From NCBI RefSeq assembly GCF_900637185.1, contig NZ_LR134352.1, forward strand, positions 4,454,001-4,518,000: DNA of 64,000 bases. The letters are read 5' to 3'. This document shows, in pieces, positions 8,678 through 17,494 of this stretch (position 1 is the first letter of the stretch; each line of letters opens with the position of its first letter). The DNA is from Nocardia asteroides (GTDB lineage: Bacteria > Actinomycetota > Actinomycetes > Mycobacteriales > Mycobacteriaceae). Below the pieces are notes generated by a model, which saw only the letters and a program-made list of their open reading frames with translations, was not told the origin of the DNA and searched no databases. The position numbers were made by a program, and so were the translations under genes.

Positions 8678-9208
8678 CTATCCGAGAGCACCGAGCACAG
8701 TCGAGACCCTATGCTCGAGAGGAATGTTCAACTCGACCACCTGCAGTTCACCCACCAGGTCGAAGGGGTCCGCGAAGACCAGATCGGCCAGCGCCGCGTC
8801 CATCTCGGCGCGAAGGCCAGGCATCTCGGCTGCCGGGAGCACTCGGTCGACGGTCTCGGTCACCGGTAGGAGAACCAGCAGGTCCAGGGTAGCCAGCGCG
8901 GACCGCACAGCGGCGAGGTCGATCGTCGCCTCGGGATCGGCGCCGAATGTATTCAGATAGGCCAGGAAGTCCAGCGGTGAGCGGTCGAACACCACCGCCG
9001 GTCCGGCAGCGGGAAGTAATCGCGTCGAATACCGCAGTTGGACTGCGTAGTCGGCGGGCGAGGGCGGGTGACCGAACTCGTAGTCCTGTTCCTCCAGCAG
9101 GAAGTACGGCTCGGGGATCAGCTCGTGACCGGGCAGGTGAGCGCACAGCTCCTCGGCCAAGGTCGTCTTGCCGACCCCGTGTGTTCCCGACACCGCGATA
9201 CGCATCAT
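8678..9208 (-). CDS. P-loop kinase-like ATPase (AAA_28 / deoxynucleoside-kinase-like)
   Basis: 176 residues from ATG 9208 (GGAAGG ribosome site). Walker A GTHGVGKTT is at residues 7-15, with a DRSPLDFLAYL segment (DRS motif of nucleoside/nucleotide kinases) in the middle and an LLVLLPV strand after. The fold fits small kinases that phosphorylate nucleosides or other small molecules. The substrate is not identifiable. It is a single gene, flanked by terminator 8552-8597 downstream and a membrane protein gene upstream on the same strand (gap 118 bp). Confidence 0.75.
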   Translation of the reverse strand: MMRIAVSGTHGVGKTTLAEELCAHLPGHELIPEPYFLLEEQDYEFGHPPSPADYAVQLRYSTRLLPAAGPAVVFDRSPLDFLAYLNTFGADPEATIDLAAVRSALATLDLLVLLPVTETVDRVLPAAEMPGLRAEMDAALADLVFADPFDLVGELQVVELNIPLEHRVSTVLGALG

Positions 9209-9326
9209 CCCGCCTTCCGACTCACCCCGCCGACACCTGGGTGACCTGCAACGTCGACCGGGGTCGTGAATGGTAACCGCTCCCCCGACCACGCTCCGCT
9301 GCACGTGTAAAAAAGTGCCGCACAAG

Positions 9327-9827
9327 CTATTCCAGGAGAATATTGACGACCACGATCACCAGCCCGAGGGTCGTGTTGACGATGCCGACCCCGCAGGCAC
9401 CCCACCGGGAGTAGCCGCCCACCCGGGCCGCCACCACACCCCAGCCGAACAGGATCACCGCATTGAGACCCAGCGCGAGCGTGGTGTAACCGGGCGTCAC
9501 CGACCCGTCGGGGTGCACCACGTCGTCGCTCCATCCGGCGACATGCGCGAGCAGCAGCACGATCAGCGTCGGCACGCACGCGACGATCAACGGGATCCCG
9601 GTGAGCATGCTGCGACCGAGATCGGCCCAGAACCCCGACTCCGACTCGGCCTGATGCGTCGACACATGCTGCCCATAGCTGCGGGTGATCGCCGCGATGG
9701 CGACGCCGACCACGATCCACTGCGCCGCGTACCCGGGAGAGCGATCGGCAGGGACGACCGCCAGCATGACGCTGGCGAGCACCGTGCCCACCACCCCGCC
9801 GTAGAGGTCGTTCACCTGTAGCCGCAT
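9327..9827 (-). CDS. four-helix membrane protein, unknown function
   Basis: 166 residues with about four transmembrane segments (VVGTVLASVMLAVV, YAAQWIVVGVAIAAI, TGIPLIVACVPTLIVLLLA, and a C-terminal pair). A polar middle (YGQHVSTHQAESESG) lies between helices 2 and 3. A TATCAT -10 element lies 8 nt before the ATG, so it may be leaderless. Divergent from the VOC gene. Not a family I recognise. Confidence 0.7.
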   Translation of the reverse strand: MRLQVNDLYGGVVGTVLASVMLAVVPADRSPGYAAQWIVVGVAIAAITRSYGQHVSTHQAESESGFWADLGRSMLTGIPLIVACVPTLIVLLLAHVAGWSDDVVHPDGSVTPGYTTLALGLNAVILFGWGVVAARVGGYSRWGACGVGIVNTTLGLVIVVVNILLE

Positions 9828-9868
9828 ATTTGCCGATGATAGGCCTGGTGGGTCTCTAGGATTGCGCC

Positions 9869-10306
9869 ATGCCAGTCACCATGAACAATGTCGGCATCGT
9901 CGTCCGCGACCTCACGGCCGCGATCGAGTTCTTCGGTGAACTCGGCCTCGAACTCGAGGGTCGAGCCATGGTGGAAGGCGAGTGGGCCGGACGCGTCACC
10001 GGGCTCGGCGACCAGCACGTCGAGATCGCCATGATGCGCACCCCCGACGGCCACAGCCGGCTCGAGCTCTCCCGCTTCCTCGAGCCGGAGGTGATCGTTC
10101 CTCCGCAGAACGCCCCGGTGAACACGGTGGGCTACCTGCGTGTCATGTTCGCCGTGGACGACATCGACGAGACGCTCGCTCGTCTCGGCAAGCACGGGGC
10201 GCAGCTCGTCAGCAGCGAAGTGGTCCGGTACGAGGACATCTATCGGCTCTGCTACATCCGGGGCCCCGAAGGTCTGCTCATCGGGCTCGCTGAAGAACTG
10301 CGGTAG
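9869..10306 (+). CDS. VOC (glyoxalase/bleomycin-resistance fold) protein
   Basis: 145 residues with two beta-alpha-beta-beta-beta halves: MNNVGIVVRDLTAAIEFF at the start and LRVMFAVDDIDETLARL in the second half, ending YIRGPEGLLIGLAEEL. Metal-ligand positions appear kept (Glu in EIAMMRTPDG, Glu near the C-terminus). A TAGGAT -10 box (9857-9862) is 6 nt before the ATG, so the mRNA is probably leaderless. The HNH gene starts 5 bp after its stop. Substrate unknown; relatives include small dioxygenases, lyases and drug-binding proteins. Confidence 0.85.
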   Translation: MPVTMNNVGIVVRDLTAAIEFFGELGLELEGRAMVEGEWAGRVTGLGDQHVEIAMMRTPDGHSRLELSRFLEPEVIVPPQNAPVNTVGYLRVMFAVDDIDETLARLGKHGAQLVSSEVVRYEDIYRLCYIRGPEGLLIGLAEELR

Positions 10307-10310
10307 TCGC

Positions 10311-10682
10311 GTGCCGACCGGCGGTAGCAAACAGGTTCGCGCCGCGCGTAAGCGCAAGAAGCGCATGGCGCGCGTCACCCACGATCTCACCGACGCGCAG
10401 TGGGACGCACTCCGGACGGCTTGGGCCGGATGCGCCTACTGCGGCTCCCCCGCCGCCGCGCTGCAGAAGGATTGCGTGCAGGCCATCTCGCGTGGCGGCC
10501 GCTACACGCTCGGCAACGTGGTGCCCGCGTGCGGGTCGTGCAATTCCAGCAAGTGCAATGTCGAGGTGACGACCTGGTTGCGGCGCAAGAAGCTCGACGA
10601 GCGCTCGTTCCTCGTGCGCCACTACGAGATCTCGGCCGAACTCACCGCCCGGTTCGCCCTATCGCTCGACAGTGACGGCTAA
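10311..10682 (+). CDS. small HNH-endonuclease-like protein
   Basis: 123 residues, GTG at 10311. Basic N-terminus (KRKKR), then CAYCGSP and CGSCNSSKC as the two zinc-binding knuckles around SRGGRYTLGNVVPA. In standard HNH enzymes the segment before SRGG reads D-H-V-x-P with the first catalytic His; here it reads DCVQAI, so His is replaced by Cys. The last His is Asn. It may be nicking-deficient or use another residue. It lies directly after the VOC gene and probably shares its transcript. The stop overlaps the convergent gene by 4 bp. Confidence 0.8.
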   Translation: MPTGGSKQVRAARKRKKRMARVTHDLTDAQWDALRTAWAGCAYCGSPAAALQKDCVQAISRGGRYTLGNVVPACGSCNSSKCNVEVTTWLRRKKLDERSFLVRHYEISAELTARFALSLDSDG

Positions 10683-11581
10683 CGCCGACCGCGCAGGCGA
10701 GCACGCGCGCCCGCGATGATCGTGATGATCATGACCGTCATGATCTGCAGTGCGGTGAGCGGAGGTGACGGGGACGACTGCGCCGGTGCGGCGTACTCGA
10801 TCGGGGGCGGCTTGACGGGATCCGGCGCGGGCGGGATTGCCACGGGGAACACGGGGGCTGCCTCGAGTGGGGGCACCGGGGTGGGCACGACCGCAGGGAC
10901 CACCGGTGTCGGCGGAATACTCAGGGGAAAAGCGAGTTCCGGCAGGGACGGGACCGGCAGCAACAGCATGCAGGTCAGGACAGCACTGCCGGCCGCCGCG
11001 CTGCCGACCGCCACACTGCCCGCACCGGCCGAACCCGAGCCCACGATGCCACTGGACCCGACGCCGACCAGGCTCGAGCCCAGGCCACTGCCGGTGAGGA
11101 TGCCGGATCCCAGTGCGGCACTGCCTACTGCCGCACTGCCGACACAGGCGGGAAGCACTAGGTCGGTGTCGGGGAGCAACAGGCCGCCGAGTGTGCCGGG
11201 ACCGTCGATCGGGGTCGGCTCCGTGGCGATTGCGAGGTCGAAGGGCCGGTGATCCGCTGAGTCGGCGGCGTCGACGCCGCTCGGGCCGAGCCCGAGACCT
11301 TGCGCCGCACTCGGAATCGGGACAATTCCCGCCGAGCTGCCGGCCGGCGCCGACCAGCCCGGCCCACTCGCGCCGCTACCTGTGCCGAGTGCCAGTTCCT
11401 CGCCGCCACCCGGTGCGCCGGCGGGAGCCGCCGAGGGTCCCGGAGCCGCACTGCCACTGACGATCTGGTCGATCGTCGGCAGTCCCGGGTCAGCCGCCGC
11501 GAGCGAAGGCTCGACGGCGAATACCGCCGCTGCCGCCGCTACCGTCGCGAATCCTCGTACTGCGCTTCGTTTCCCGCCCAC
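10679..11581 (-). CDS. secreted/membrane-anchored low-complexity Ala/Gly/Ser/Pro protein
   Basis: 300 residues: N-terminal signal peptide (FATVAAAAAVFAVEPSLAAA), a Gly/Ser/Ala-rich region with repeats such as VGSAAVGSAALGSGILTGSG (about 145-205), a proline-rich section rich in PP and VP pairs, then a C-terminal hydrophobic helix (LQIMTVMIITIIAGA) with a short Arg-rich tail. That tail layout resembles a cell-wall sorting or membrane-anchor end, but I see no LPXTG. Only two cysteines (around residues 148 and 209). Surface location is inferred; function unknown. Codon use matches neighbours. Confidence 0.7.
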   Translation of the reverse strand: MGGKRSAVRGFATVAAAAAVFAVEPSLAAADPGLPTIDQIVSGSAAPGPSAAPAGAPGGGEELALGTGSGASGPGWSAPAGSSAGIVPIPSAAQGLGLGPSGVDAADSADHRPFDLAIATEPTPIDGPGTLGGLLLPDTDLVLPACVGSAAVGSAALGSGILTGSGLGSSLVGVGSSGIVGSGSAGAGSVAVGSAAAGSAVLTCMLLLPVPSLPELAFPLSIPPTPVVPAVVPTPVPPLEAAPVFPVAIPPAPDPVKPPPIEYAAPAQSSPSPPLTALQIMTVMIITIIAGARARLRGRR

Positions 11582-11620
11582 AGTGCCTCCGAAAGCCCGC
11601 TAGGTCGTTCTTCGATCCGG

Positions 11621-12424
11621 TCAACGCGGAATGTCGCCGCTCGACGACGCTTCCGAGGCAAGGTCATGGAACCTTGCCAGCGCGAGCTCATAGGCGTCCT
11701 TGGCGACGTGATTCCCACCGGCGAAGGGCTGATCCAGTTGATAGACGGCCAGAATGACCGCGCCGATCACCAGCCCGAACAACCCGGTCATGAGGATGCT
11801 GCGCCTGGTGACCACCACACCGGAGAAGACGGTGCCGAACAACAACATGGCGGTGGCGAACCACAGCGCGATGTAGAGGAACCCGGGCAGCCGATAGCCG
11901 GCATCCAGGCCCCGGTCGAACCGCGCGTCGACGATCGCCGCGACGGCGGCGGCGGTCTCGTCCTGTTCCGCTTTCGCTTCCGGAGTCGCGGTCGGCACGG
12001 CGTCCACCGCTTCCCGCAACTCGTCCAGCGTGGCCTGCGTGGACGGGCTCAGCCGCCGCTGTTCGTCCATGACCTGCCACTCCTCGTCGATCACCTGCCG
12101 GGTGTAGGCGGTCACCAAGGTCCGGATCTGTTCACGATCCGGTTCGGGCATGCCGCTCACGGACTCGTAGACGCTGACGAGTGCTTTACCCTCCGACACG
12201 GTGTGCGCGTGCGAGGTGTCGTACTGCTGCCACAGGATCACCACCACGAAGGCCACGATGGCGGCGAAGAACATATTGACCATGTCCAGCGTCATCGAAC
12301 CGGCACCGGAATCGTCGTCGTGGCGCCATGATTCGGGCCGCACCCGATCCCCCAGGACGAGGATCCCCACCGCGACACCCACGAAGAGCACCAGTACCGC
12401 CAGCTGCAACAGAATTCCAAGCAT
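11621..12424 (-). CDS. DUF4239 (bestrophin-like) membrane protein
   Basis: 267 residues; ATG 12424 with GGAG 9 nt upstream. TM helices at about 2-25 and 46-66, a soluble central domain of about 120 residues (EGKALVSVYESVSGMPEPDR, RQVIDEEWQ), and two more TM helices near 180-230. Layout and motifs fit the DUF4239 family. No experimental function is known to me for this family. It lies behind the secreted low-complexity gene's start by 39 bp on the same strand. Confidence 0.8.
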   Translation of the reverse strand: MLGILLQLAVLVLFVGVAVGILVLGDRVRPESWRHDDDSGAGSMTLDMVNMFFAAIVAFVVVILWQQYDTSHAHTVSEGKALVSVYESVSGMPEPDREQIRTLVTAYTRQVIDEEWQVMDEQRRLSPSTQATLDELREAVDAVPTATPEAKAEQDETAAAVAAIVDARFDRGLDAGYRLPGFLYIALWFATAMLLFGTVFSGVVVTRRSILMTGLFGLVIGAVILAVYQLDQPFAGGNHVAKDAYELALARFHDLASEASSSGDIPR

Positions 12425-12758
12425 GCCGCGACTCCGTTTCCGCTGAGGTGGAAGCGATCACACGGTATTCGCGACCGCGGACCCGACGGATGGCACACCG
12501 AATCCCTTCCACCCCATCGGATTACAACCGGACGGTCGCTTCGAGGTCGCGGATGCCGGTCGCGCGGCACCGGCGGTCCCGTCCCCGCGAGGAGCATGTC
12601 GCGGGCTCCAACGAACCGAGGTACCCCCGCGACAGATTCTGAAATGAAACTGTGTCTAAAAGTGCCGGTCAATCCCCTGGCGAGTCGAGAGAATTGACCA
12701 CGACGGTCCGGCCATCTGCCGCGATGTCACGAACCCCCTTCGGCAACAGAGGAATTGG
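12425..12758. other. 334-bp intergenic region
   Basis: Divergent spacer between the DUF4239 gene and the cutinase gene. It must hold both promoters. An AT-rich island at about 12638-12664 (TTCTGAAATGAAACTGTG...TAAAA) is the most promoter-like segment for the rightward gene; I cannot fit a clean -35/-10 pair. I see no gene in it. Confidence 0.3.
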
Positions 12759-14132
12759 ATGATGAACAGGTTGTCGAGATCGGCCACGGCGACAGTGGTC
12801 GCGGCTGTCGTGGCCGGTACCGCGGCGGTCGGCGTCGCGCGGGCCGAGACACACGGCGCGCAGTCCTGCACCCCGTACACCGCCATCTTCGGGCCGGGAA
12901 CATGGGAGACCACGCCGGACGCCGATCCCGAGGTGCCCGTCGGCATGCTCCGGCCCGTCGGCGACGGCCTACAGCGGCAGTTCGGCCGTGACATCACGAT
13001 CCGCTACGCCCCCTATGCCGCGAGCGCTTTCGATCAGGGCCTGACCTACGCGGAATCCCTGAGCACCCTGGAATCCCAATTGCGCCGGATGTTGCACGGC
13101 CTGTGCAGTTCGACGCGGGTGCTCCTCGCCGGATACAGCCAGGGCGCGGACGGCATCGGCGATCTCGCGACCGAGATCGGCCAGGGCGAGGGCCCCATCG
13201 AGGCCGATCGGGTGGTCGCGGTCGGGCTGCTGGCCGATCCCCATCGCGATCCGAATGTCACGCTGTCCCTCGGCAATCCACAGCCGGGTCGCGGCATCGC
13301 CGGCACACGGGGCCGGGATTTCGGTGCGCTGACCGATCGGGTTCGCACGCTGTGCGCCGACGGCGACCTGTACTGCTCCCTCGACGCCGCCACCTCCCCG
13401 TTCCTCGCCGTGCTGGGCCGGGTGCTGAGTGGTGATCCCGCACCGATCGCGGACTTCGTCCCCGCCACCACCGATACCAGCAGCCTGATCGCGCAAGCCG
13501 TCACCATGGGCGCGGGCTGGACCGCCACCGCGGCGAACCTGCCCACCATTCTCGACAACCTCACCCGCCTTCCGGAGTTCGTCGCGGCGGGCGATATTCG
13601 CGGTGCGCACCGGACCGCCAATGCCCTCAACGTCGCCCTCGCCCCGTTGGTCGAGGCGGCCGCCGGGGTGGACCGCACCCTGATCGCCCAGGTCATCCGC
13701 TCAGCCGCGGCCGTCGACCCCTCCGGCCGGATCGCGGGTGTCAGCGTCATCGCCGACGCCCTCCAGCACATCGACCTGCTGAGCATCGCCGACAGCGTCG
13801 GACAGATGCAGGAAATCCTGTGGCGCGCGGTCGAATTTCTCGACCGCAACGACGCGCTCGGCGCCGCGGCCGAGCTGGCGACGCTGGCGACCACCGGCGC
13901 AGGTCTCACCGGCGCCGTACTCGGTCCTGTCGCCGCCGGCATCCGAGCCGACCTCCGCGCGACCACCCGCAGCCTGCTCAGCATCACCGACCCCGCCACC
14001 GTCGACGAGCTCGTCCAACTGGGCCGCCAAGGCATGGACATGGCCAACTTCTACGCCTCGGCGGCCCACATCGACTACGACGAGGACGTCCAGGTCCTCC
14101 TGAGCTACCTCAGCTCCCAGGTCGCTTCCTAG
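12759..14132 (+). CDS. secreted cutinase-family hydrolase with long insertion
   Basis: 457 residues; ATG 12759 with GAGGA upstream. Signal peptide about 1-29 (ends ARA). Cutinase core: CTPYTAIFGPGTWE, nucleophile in GYSQGAD (Ser127), CADGDLYC (Asp203), and NFYASAAHIDYD near the C-terminus (His437). In the other cutinase of this window (54115-55026) Asp and His are 73 residues apart; here they are 234 apart. The insert of about 160 residues is Ala-rich and helical (about 215-420). Esterase activity on lipids or polyesters is likely for the family; the insert may form a lid or a binding platform (inference). Extracellular. Confidence 0.85.
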   Translation: MMNRLSRSATATVVAAVVAGTAAVGVARAETHGAQSCTPYTAIFGPGTWETTPDADPEVPVGMLRPVGDGLQRQFGRDITIRYAPYAASAFDQGLTYAESLSTLESQLRRMLHGLCSSTRVLLAGYSQGADGIGDLATEIGQGEGPIEADRVVAVGLLADPHRDPNVTLSLGNPQPGRGIAGTRGRDFGALTDRVRTLCADGDLYCSLDAATSPFLAVLGRVLSGDPAPIADFVPATTDTSSLIAQAVTMGAGWTATAANLPTILDNLTRLPEFVAAGDIRGAHRTANALNVALAPLVEAAAGVDRTLIAQVIRSAAAVDPSGRIAGVSVIADALQHIDLLSIADSVGQMQEILWRAVEFLDRNDALGAAAELATLATTGAGLTGAVLGPVAAGIRADLRATTRSLLSITDPATVDELVQLGRQGMDMANFYASAAHIDYDEDVQVLLSYLSSQVAS

Positions 14133-14174
14133 AAGCCGACGACGGAAGCCGAGGAGCGGGACCGGATCAATCGA

Positions 14175-15254
14175 TCATCGGTCCGAGGATCCACCCGCCG
14201 ATCCGCTACCCAGGACGCACAGCGGATTGGCCACCATGGCTCCCTGCGCGGAACCGGACGACGAACCGGTGATCCCGGAGTCGACCGGCGGCGTGTTCGG
14301 CACCGGTGCCGCCGGGTCGCCCGAGCCGCCGGTCACCATCGACTCGCCGTCCAGGTTCGCGGGAGCCGCGACATCGAGCAGGTCCAGCACGGTCGGGGTG
14401 ACGTCGGCGAGGGTGTAGCCGTTGTGCTGGGCTCCCGCCGCGAATCCCGCGCCACGCGCGATCACGAAACTGGCTGTCTCGTAGGCGCTCTGCCCGCCGT
14501 GCCCGCCGTCGGGTTTGTGTCCGTGATCGGTGGTGACCAGGATGGTCCACCGCTCGTTCGTGTGCGCGGCCGCCCGCGCGTCGACCGCGGCGGTGATCTT
14601 CCCGACCAGGCCGTCCACGCGCCCGATGGCGTCGCGATACGCCTGCGGCCAGACTCCGCGCAGCGTGTGTCCCACGATGTCCACCTGGTCGAGGTGGGTG
14701 AACAGCAGATCGGTTCCGTCCTCGGTGATGGCCGAGACGACGTCCGCGGTGGCATTGGCGTCGGCGGTGGTCTCACAGAGGCCCGCGCCGGTGGGGTCGA
14801 GCTGGGTGACCGTCACCCGGTCGGCCTGCGGGCTGCCGGTGCGCGCGATCATGCCGATCTTGTCCCAGGTCCCGATGGACGCCGTCGACAGCGCCGGACG
14901 TTCCCGCTCCACCTGCGTGAACACCGTCGAATACGGCGCGAAGGCGCCCGCGTTGCAGGTGGCTCCGTTGTCCTGGATCCCGTGCTTGGTGTCCCATACG
15001 CCGGTCAGCGCCGTCGCCCACGACACGCACGACATCGTGGTGTGCGGGGCGATGGAAGTGCGGGACAGGGTGCCCTCCGCGGCCAAGCGGTCGAGGTTCG
15101 GCGCATCGGCCGCCGCCACCTCACTCCACAGCGTGCCATCGATGCCGATGACCACGACCTTGTTCACAACCGGGGCCGCCGGCGCCGGCGCCGCTGCGGC
15201 GAGTGGGGCAGCGGCCAGGACGGCGGCCGCGACGATGCGGTGTGTGCGAGACAT
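14175..15254 (-). CDS. exported alkaline-phosphatase-superfamily phosphodiesterase/pyrophosphatase
   Basis: 359 residues from ATG 15254, which begins a good signal peptide (MSRTHRIVAAAVLAAAPLAA, cleavage after APA). Metal-binding motifs in family order: VVIGIDGTLW (Asp), TTMSC (nucleophile region), HLDQVDIVGH, and TTDHGH plus GGHGG. This matches NPP/type I phosphodiesterases, which cleave phosphodiesters or pyrophosphate bonds outside the membrane. The tail after about residue 310 is Gly/Ser/Pro-rich with a final Cys. An upstream GTG would add 21 residues before the signal peptide and is unlikely. Substrate unknown. Confidence 0.85.
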   Translation of the reverse strand: MSRTHRIVAAAVLAAAPLAAAAPAPAAPVVNKVVVIGIDGTLWSEVAAADAPNLDRLAAEGTLSRTSIAPHTTMSCVSWATALTGVWDTKHGIQDNGATCNAGAFAPYSTVFTQVERERPALSTASIGTWDKIGMIARTGSPQADRVTVTQLDPTGAGLCETTADANATADVVSAITEDGTDLLFTHLDQVDIVGHTLRGVWPQAYRDAIGRVDGLVGKITAAVDARAAAHTNERWTILVTTDHGHKPDGGHGGQSAYETASFVIARGAGFAAGAQHNGYTLADVTPTVLDLLDVAAPANLDGESMVTGGSGDPAAPVPNTPPVDSGITGSSSGSAQGAMVANPLCVLGSGSAGGSSDR

Positions 15255-15462
15255 GCGCGGCACCGTAGTTGCCGCGCGGTCCCGCCACCCGCGGAATTGG
15301 ACAATTGACCGACGCAATCCCGCACACTGGGAATTCCTTCATCACCCGGGTCGCCACACCGCTCGATCCGGATGAAGCCCCGGTAGCCACGACAGGAGCG
15401 CCGAGCTCGTGCGGACCGCTATGGTTGGCCTTGCCGGGAAAGGCTGTGCGCGAGGGGATTGT

Positions 15463-16704
15463 GTGGCGACCGAACAGACGATCGAGCCGACCGCTCCCGC
15501 CGAGGCTCACCTCGACGATACGGGCAACGTGCTGGTCACCTCAGCGGACCTGCGTGACAACAGCCTGATCAGGGACTTCTTCGGCACCACGCGCACCGTG
15601 CCTGACCTGGCGTCCGGGTCTGCCGATATCACCGGTAAGAACGTCTACCTCTGTGGCGATCTGTCGGTGATCAGCGGTCCATCGTTGCGGTCGGCCGGAC
15701 GCGTGTTCGTCGTGCGGGAGCTGTCGCACGGTTTCCGCGGAAACGAGCAGTGGCGCGAGGTCGGCCTCGGCCGCGTTCCTGTCCGTGTGCACGACGCGGG
15801 TGTGCTGTATCGCCGCTTCTTCGAACCCGCCGCCGGCCATTTCGCCAAGATTCGCGCCGAACACACGTTCCAGTCCCTGACCGAGTCCACCAAGGCCGGC
15901 ACCGCTCATCGCAGCGGAATCTATCTGACGCCGGTCACCCGACACGGCGAAGAACTGCACTTCCGGCTGCTGCGGTGCTCCACGAACCTCTCGGGCCCGA
16001 CCGAGGGTTTCGGCCCGACCGACACGAGCATCGTGTCGGCACTGAATCGCGAGGCCGACACCATCTTCCGGGCCCAGGCCCCACTCAACCACGTGCTCGC
16101 CCAGATCTATCACAACACCCCCGCCACTGCCGAGCGCAAGCAGTCCAAGGCCAAGATCTCGGCCCATGCCGACAAGACCAAGGACATGCCCGTCAACGGC
16201 ATCATGGCCTTCTGCACCTTCTACGACGGGCTCGACGACCTTCAGCCCCTGCCCGACGACGCCTTCGACTTCGGCGTGCAACGCACGAGCGGATCGACCA
16301 GTCTGCGCTTTCGCCTGAAGGATTCGGTCGACGAACAGAACCGGGACGTATCCCCGGCCGCATTCAGCGTCACCCTGTATCCCGGCTCCGTCTTCTTCAT
16401 GCCCTTGTCCACCAACCGTCGCTACACCCACGAGATCCGGCCCTCTTCCCTGGACGCCGCGGTGCTGCCGACCCGGCTGGGTTACGTGGTGCGCTGCTCG
16501 AATACCGAAGCCGTGCACAGAGACGGCCGGACTTTCCTGGCCAAGAACGGGAATCTGACCCAGCTGGAGCCGCCGACACCGGCGGGTATGGCCGAGCTGC
16601 GCAGCCTCTATGCCGAGGAGAACAAGACCGCGGCCTTCATCGACTACGGCGATCGATTCCGTTTCAGCATGAACGCCGGAGATTACCGTGCGCCCCGTCC
16701 CTAG
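15463..16704 (+). CDS. AlkB-like 2-oxoglutarate/Fe(II) dioxygenase (first of tandem pair)
   Basis: 413 residues if the GTG at 15463 (GAGGGG 5 nt upstream) is used; a GTG at 15409 with AGGAG is the alternative. The C-terminal half carries the double-stranded beta-helix signature: SAHADKTKD (His235, Asp237), LYPGSVFFMPLSTNRRYTHE (His323), then TRLGYVVRCS with the 2-oxoglutarate-binding arginine. The N-terminal 200 residues are unlike AlkB and may bind substrate. Stop overlaps the next gene by 17 bp, so the two are translationally coupled. Iron ligands are intact; DNA/RNA repair versus small-molecule hydroxylation cannot be decided. Confidence 0.75.
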   Translation: MATEQTIEPTAPAEAHLDDTGNVLVTSADLRDNSLIRDFFGTTRTVPDLASGSADITGKNVYLCGDLSVISGPSLRSAGRVFVVRELSHGFRGNEQWREVGLGRVPVRVHDAGVLYRRFFEPAAGHFAKIRAEHTFQSLTESTKAGTAHRSGIYLTPVTRHGEELHFRLLRCSTNLSGPTEGFGPTDTSIVSALNREADTIFRAQAPLNHVLAQIYHNTPATAERKQSKAKISAHADKTKDMPVNGIMAFCTFYDGLDDLQPLPDDAFDFGVQRTSGSTSLRFRLKDSVDEQNRDVSPAAFSVTLYPGSVFFMPLSTNRRYTHEIRPSSLDAAVLPTRLGYVVRCSNTEAVHRDGRTFLAKNGNLTQLEPPTPAGMAELRSLYAEENKTAAFIDYGDRFRFSMNAGDYRAPRP

Positions 16705-17494
16705 GGTTTTCGCGCTGCCCGGGACGGGGGACTTTTTCGCGGAACTCTCCACGTCGGTCCGCTGGGAGGAGCTGGGAAAGGGCAGGCGCGGCGCCACACT
16801 CACCAAGCCCGACGAGACGGGCGGGGTGCCGCTCGTCCGCACCACGACCCGATACGGCCACCCGGCGCAGCTCTTCCAGCCGGTGCACGAGAATCTCTCC
16901 CAGCGGATTCAGGAGCGAGCGGGACTCGCGGTCGGCTTCAACACTGCGCTCATCGAGCGCTACACCAACGCCTACGCCACGATGGGCGCCCATTCCGATC
17001 AGGCCCTCGACCTGTCCGAGGAATCGTCCATCGCCGTGTATTCCTGCTATCGAGACCCGGTAGCCGATTCACCCCGCAGGCTGATCTTCGAAGCGAAAGC
17101 GTCCGGCGCGAAGTTCGACATTCCGCTGAATCATCACAGCGTCGTCGTGTTCTCCGTCGCCACGAATCGGCTGCTCAAACACAAGATCGTTCTGGACGGG
17201 GCGGCCCGGGGTACAGACAACGAGTGGCTCGGCGTCACATTCCGGACCTCGAAGACTCTCATCCGATTCCGCGACGGACACCCGCACCTCGGCCCCGGCT
17301 CACGCCTCACCCTGGCCGACGACGACCAGCGCGCCGAGTTCTACCGGCTCCGACGACGCGAGAACGACGAATCGGACTTCCGCTACCCTCCTCTGACCTA
17401 CACCGTCAGCGTGAGCGACCTACTGCCACCCGTCGTCACCGACGAGGTGTCGTCCGGGTCCCGGCACCTGAATCGGGGCCGGCCGTCGTCCTGA
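16688..17494 (+). CDS. AlkB-like 2-oxoglutarate/Fe(II) dioxygenase (second of tandem pair)
   Basis: 268 residues, GTG 16688 with GGAG upstream inside the end of the preceding gene. Ligands: GAHSDQALD (His102, Asp104), NRLLKHKI (His165), WLGVTFRTSKT (Arg186). The spacing and the segment IPLNHHSVVVFSVATNR match AlkB-type demethylases closely. Both proteins of the pair keep the full H-x-D...H...R set, so they are probably two active enzymes rather than enzyme plus inactive partner. Convergent and abutting (0 bp gap) with a methyltransferase gene on the other strand. Confidence 0.8.
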   Translation: MRPVPRVFALPGTGDFFAELSTSVRWEELGKGRRGATLTKPDETGGVPLVRTTTRYGHPAQLFQPVHENLSQRIQERAGLAVGFNTALIERYTNAYATMGAHSDQALDLSEESSIAVYSCYRDPVADSPRRLIFEAKASGAKFDIPLNHHSVVVFSVATNRLLKHKIVLDGAARGTDNEWLGVTFRTSKTLIRFRDGHPHLGPGSRLTLADDDQRAEFYRLRRRENDESDFRYPPLTYTVSVSDLLPPVVTDEVSSGSRHLNRGRPSS

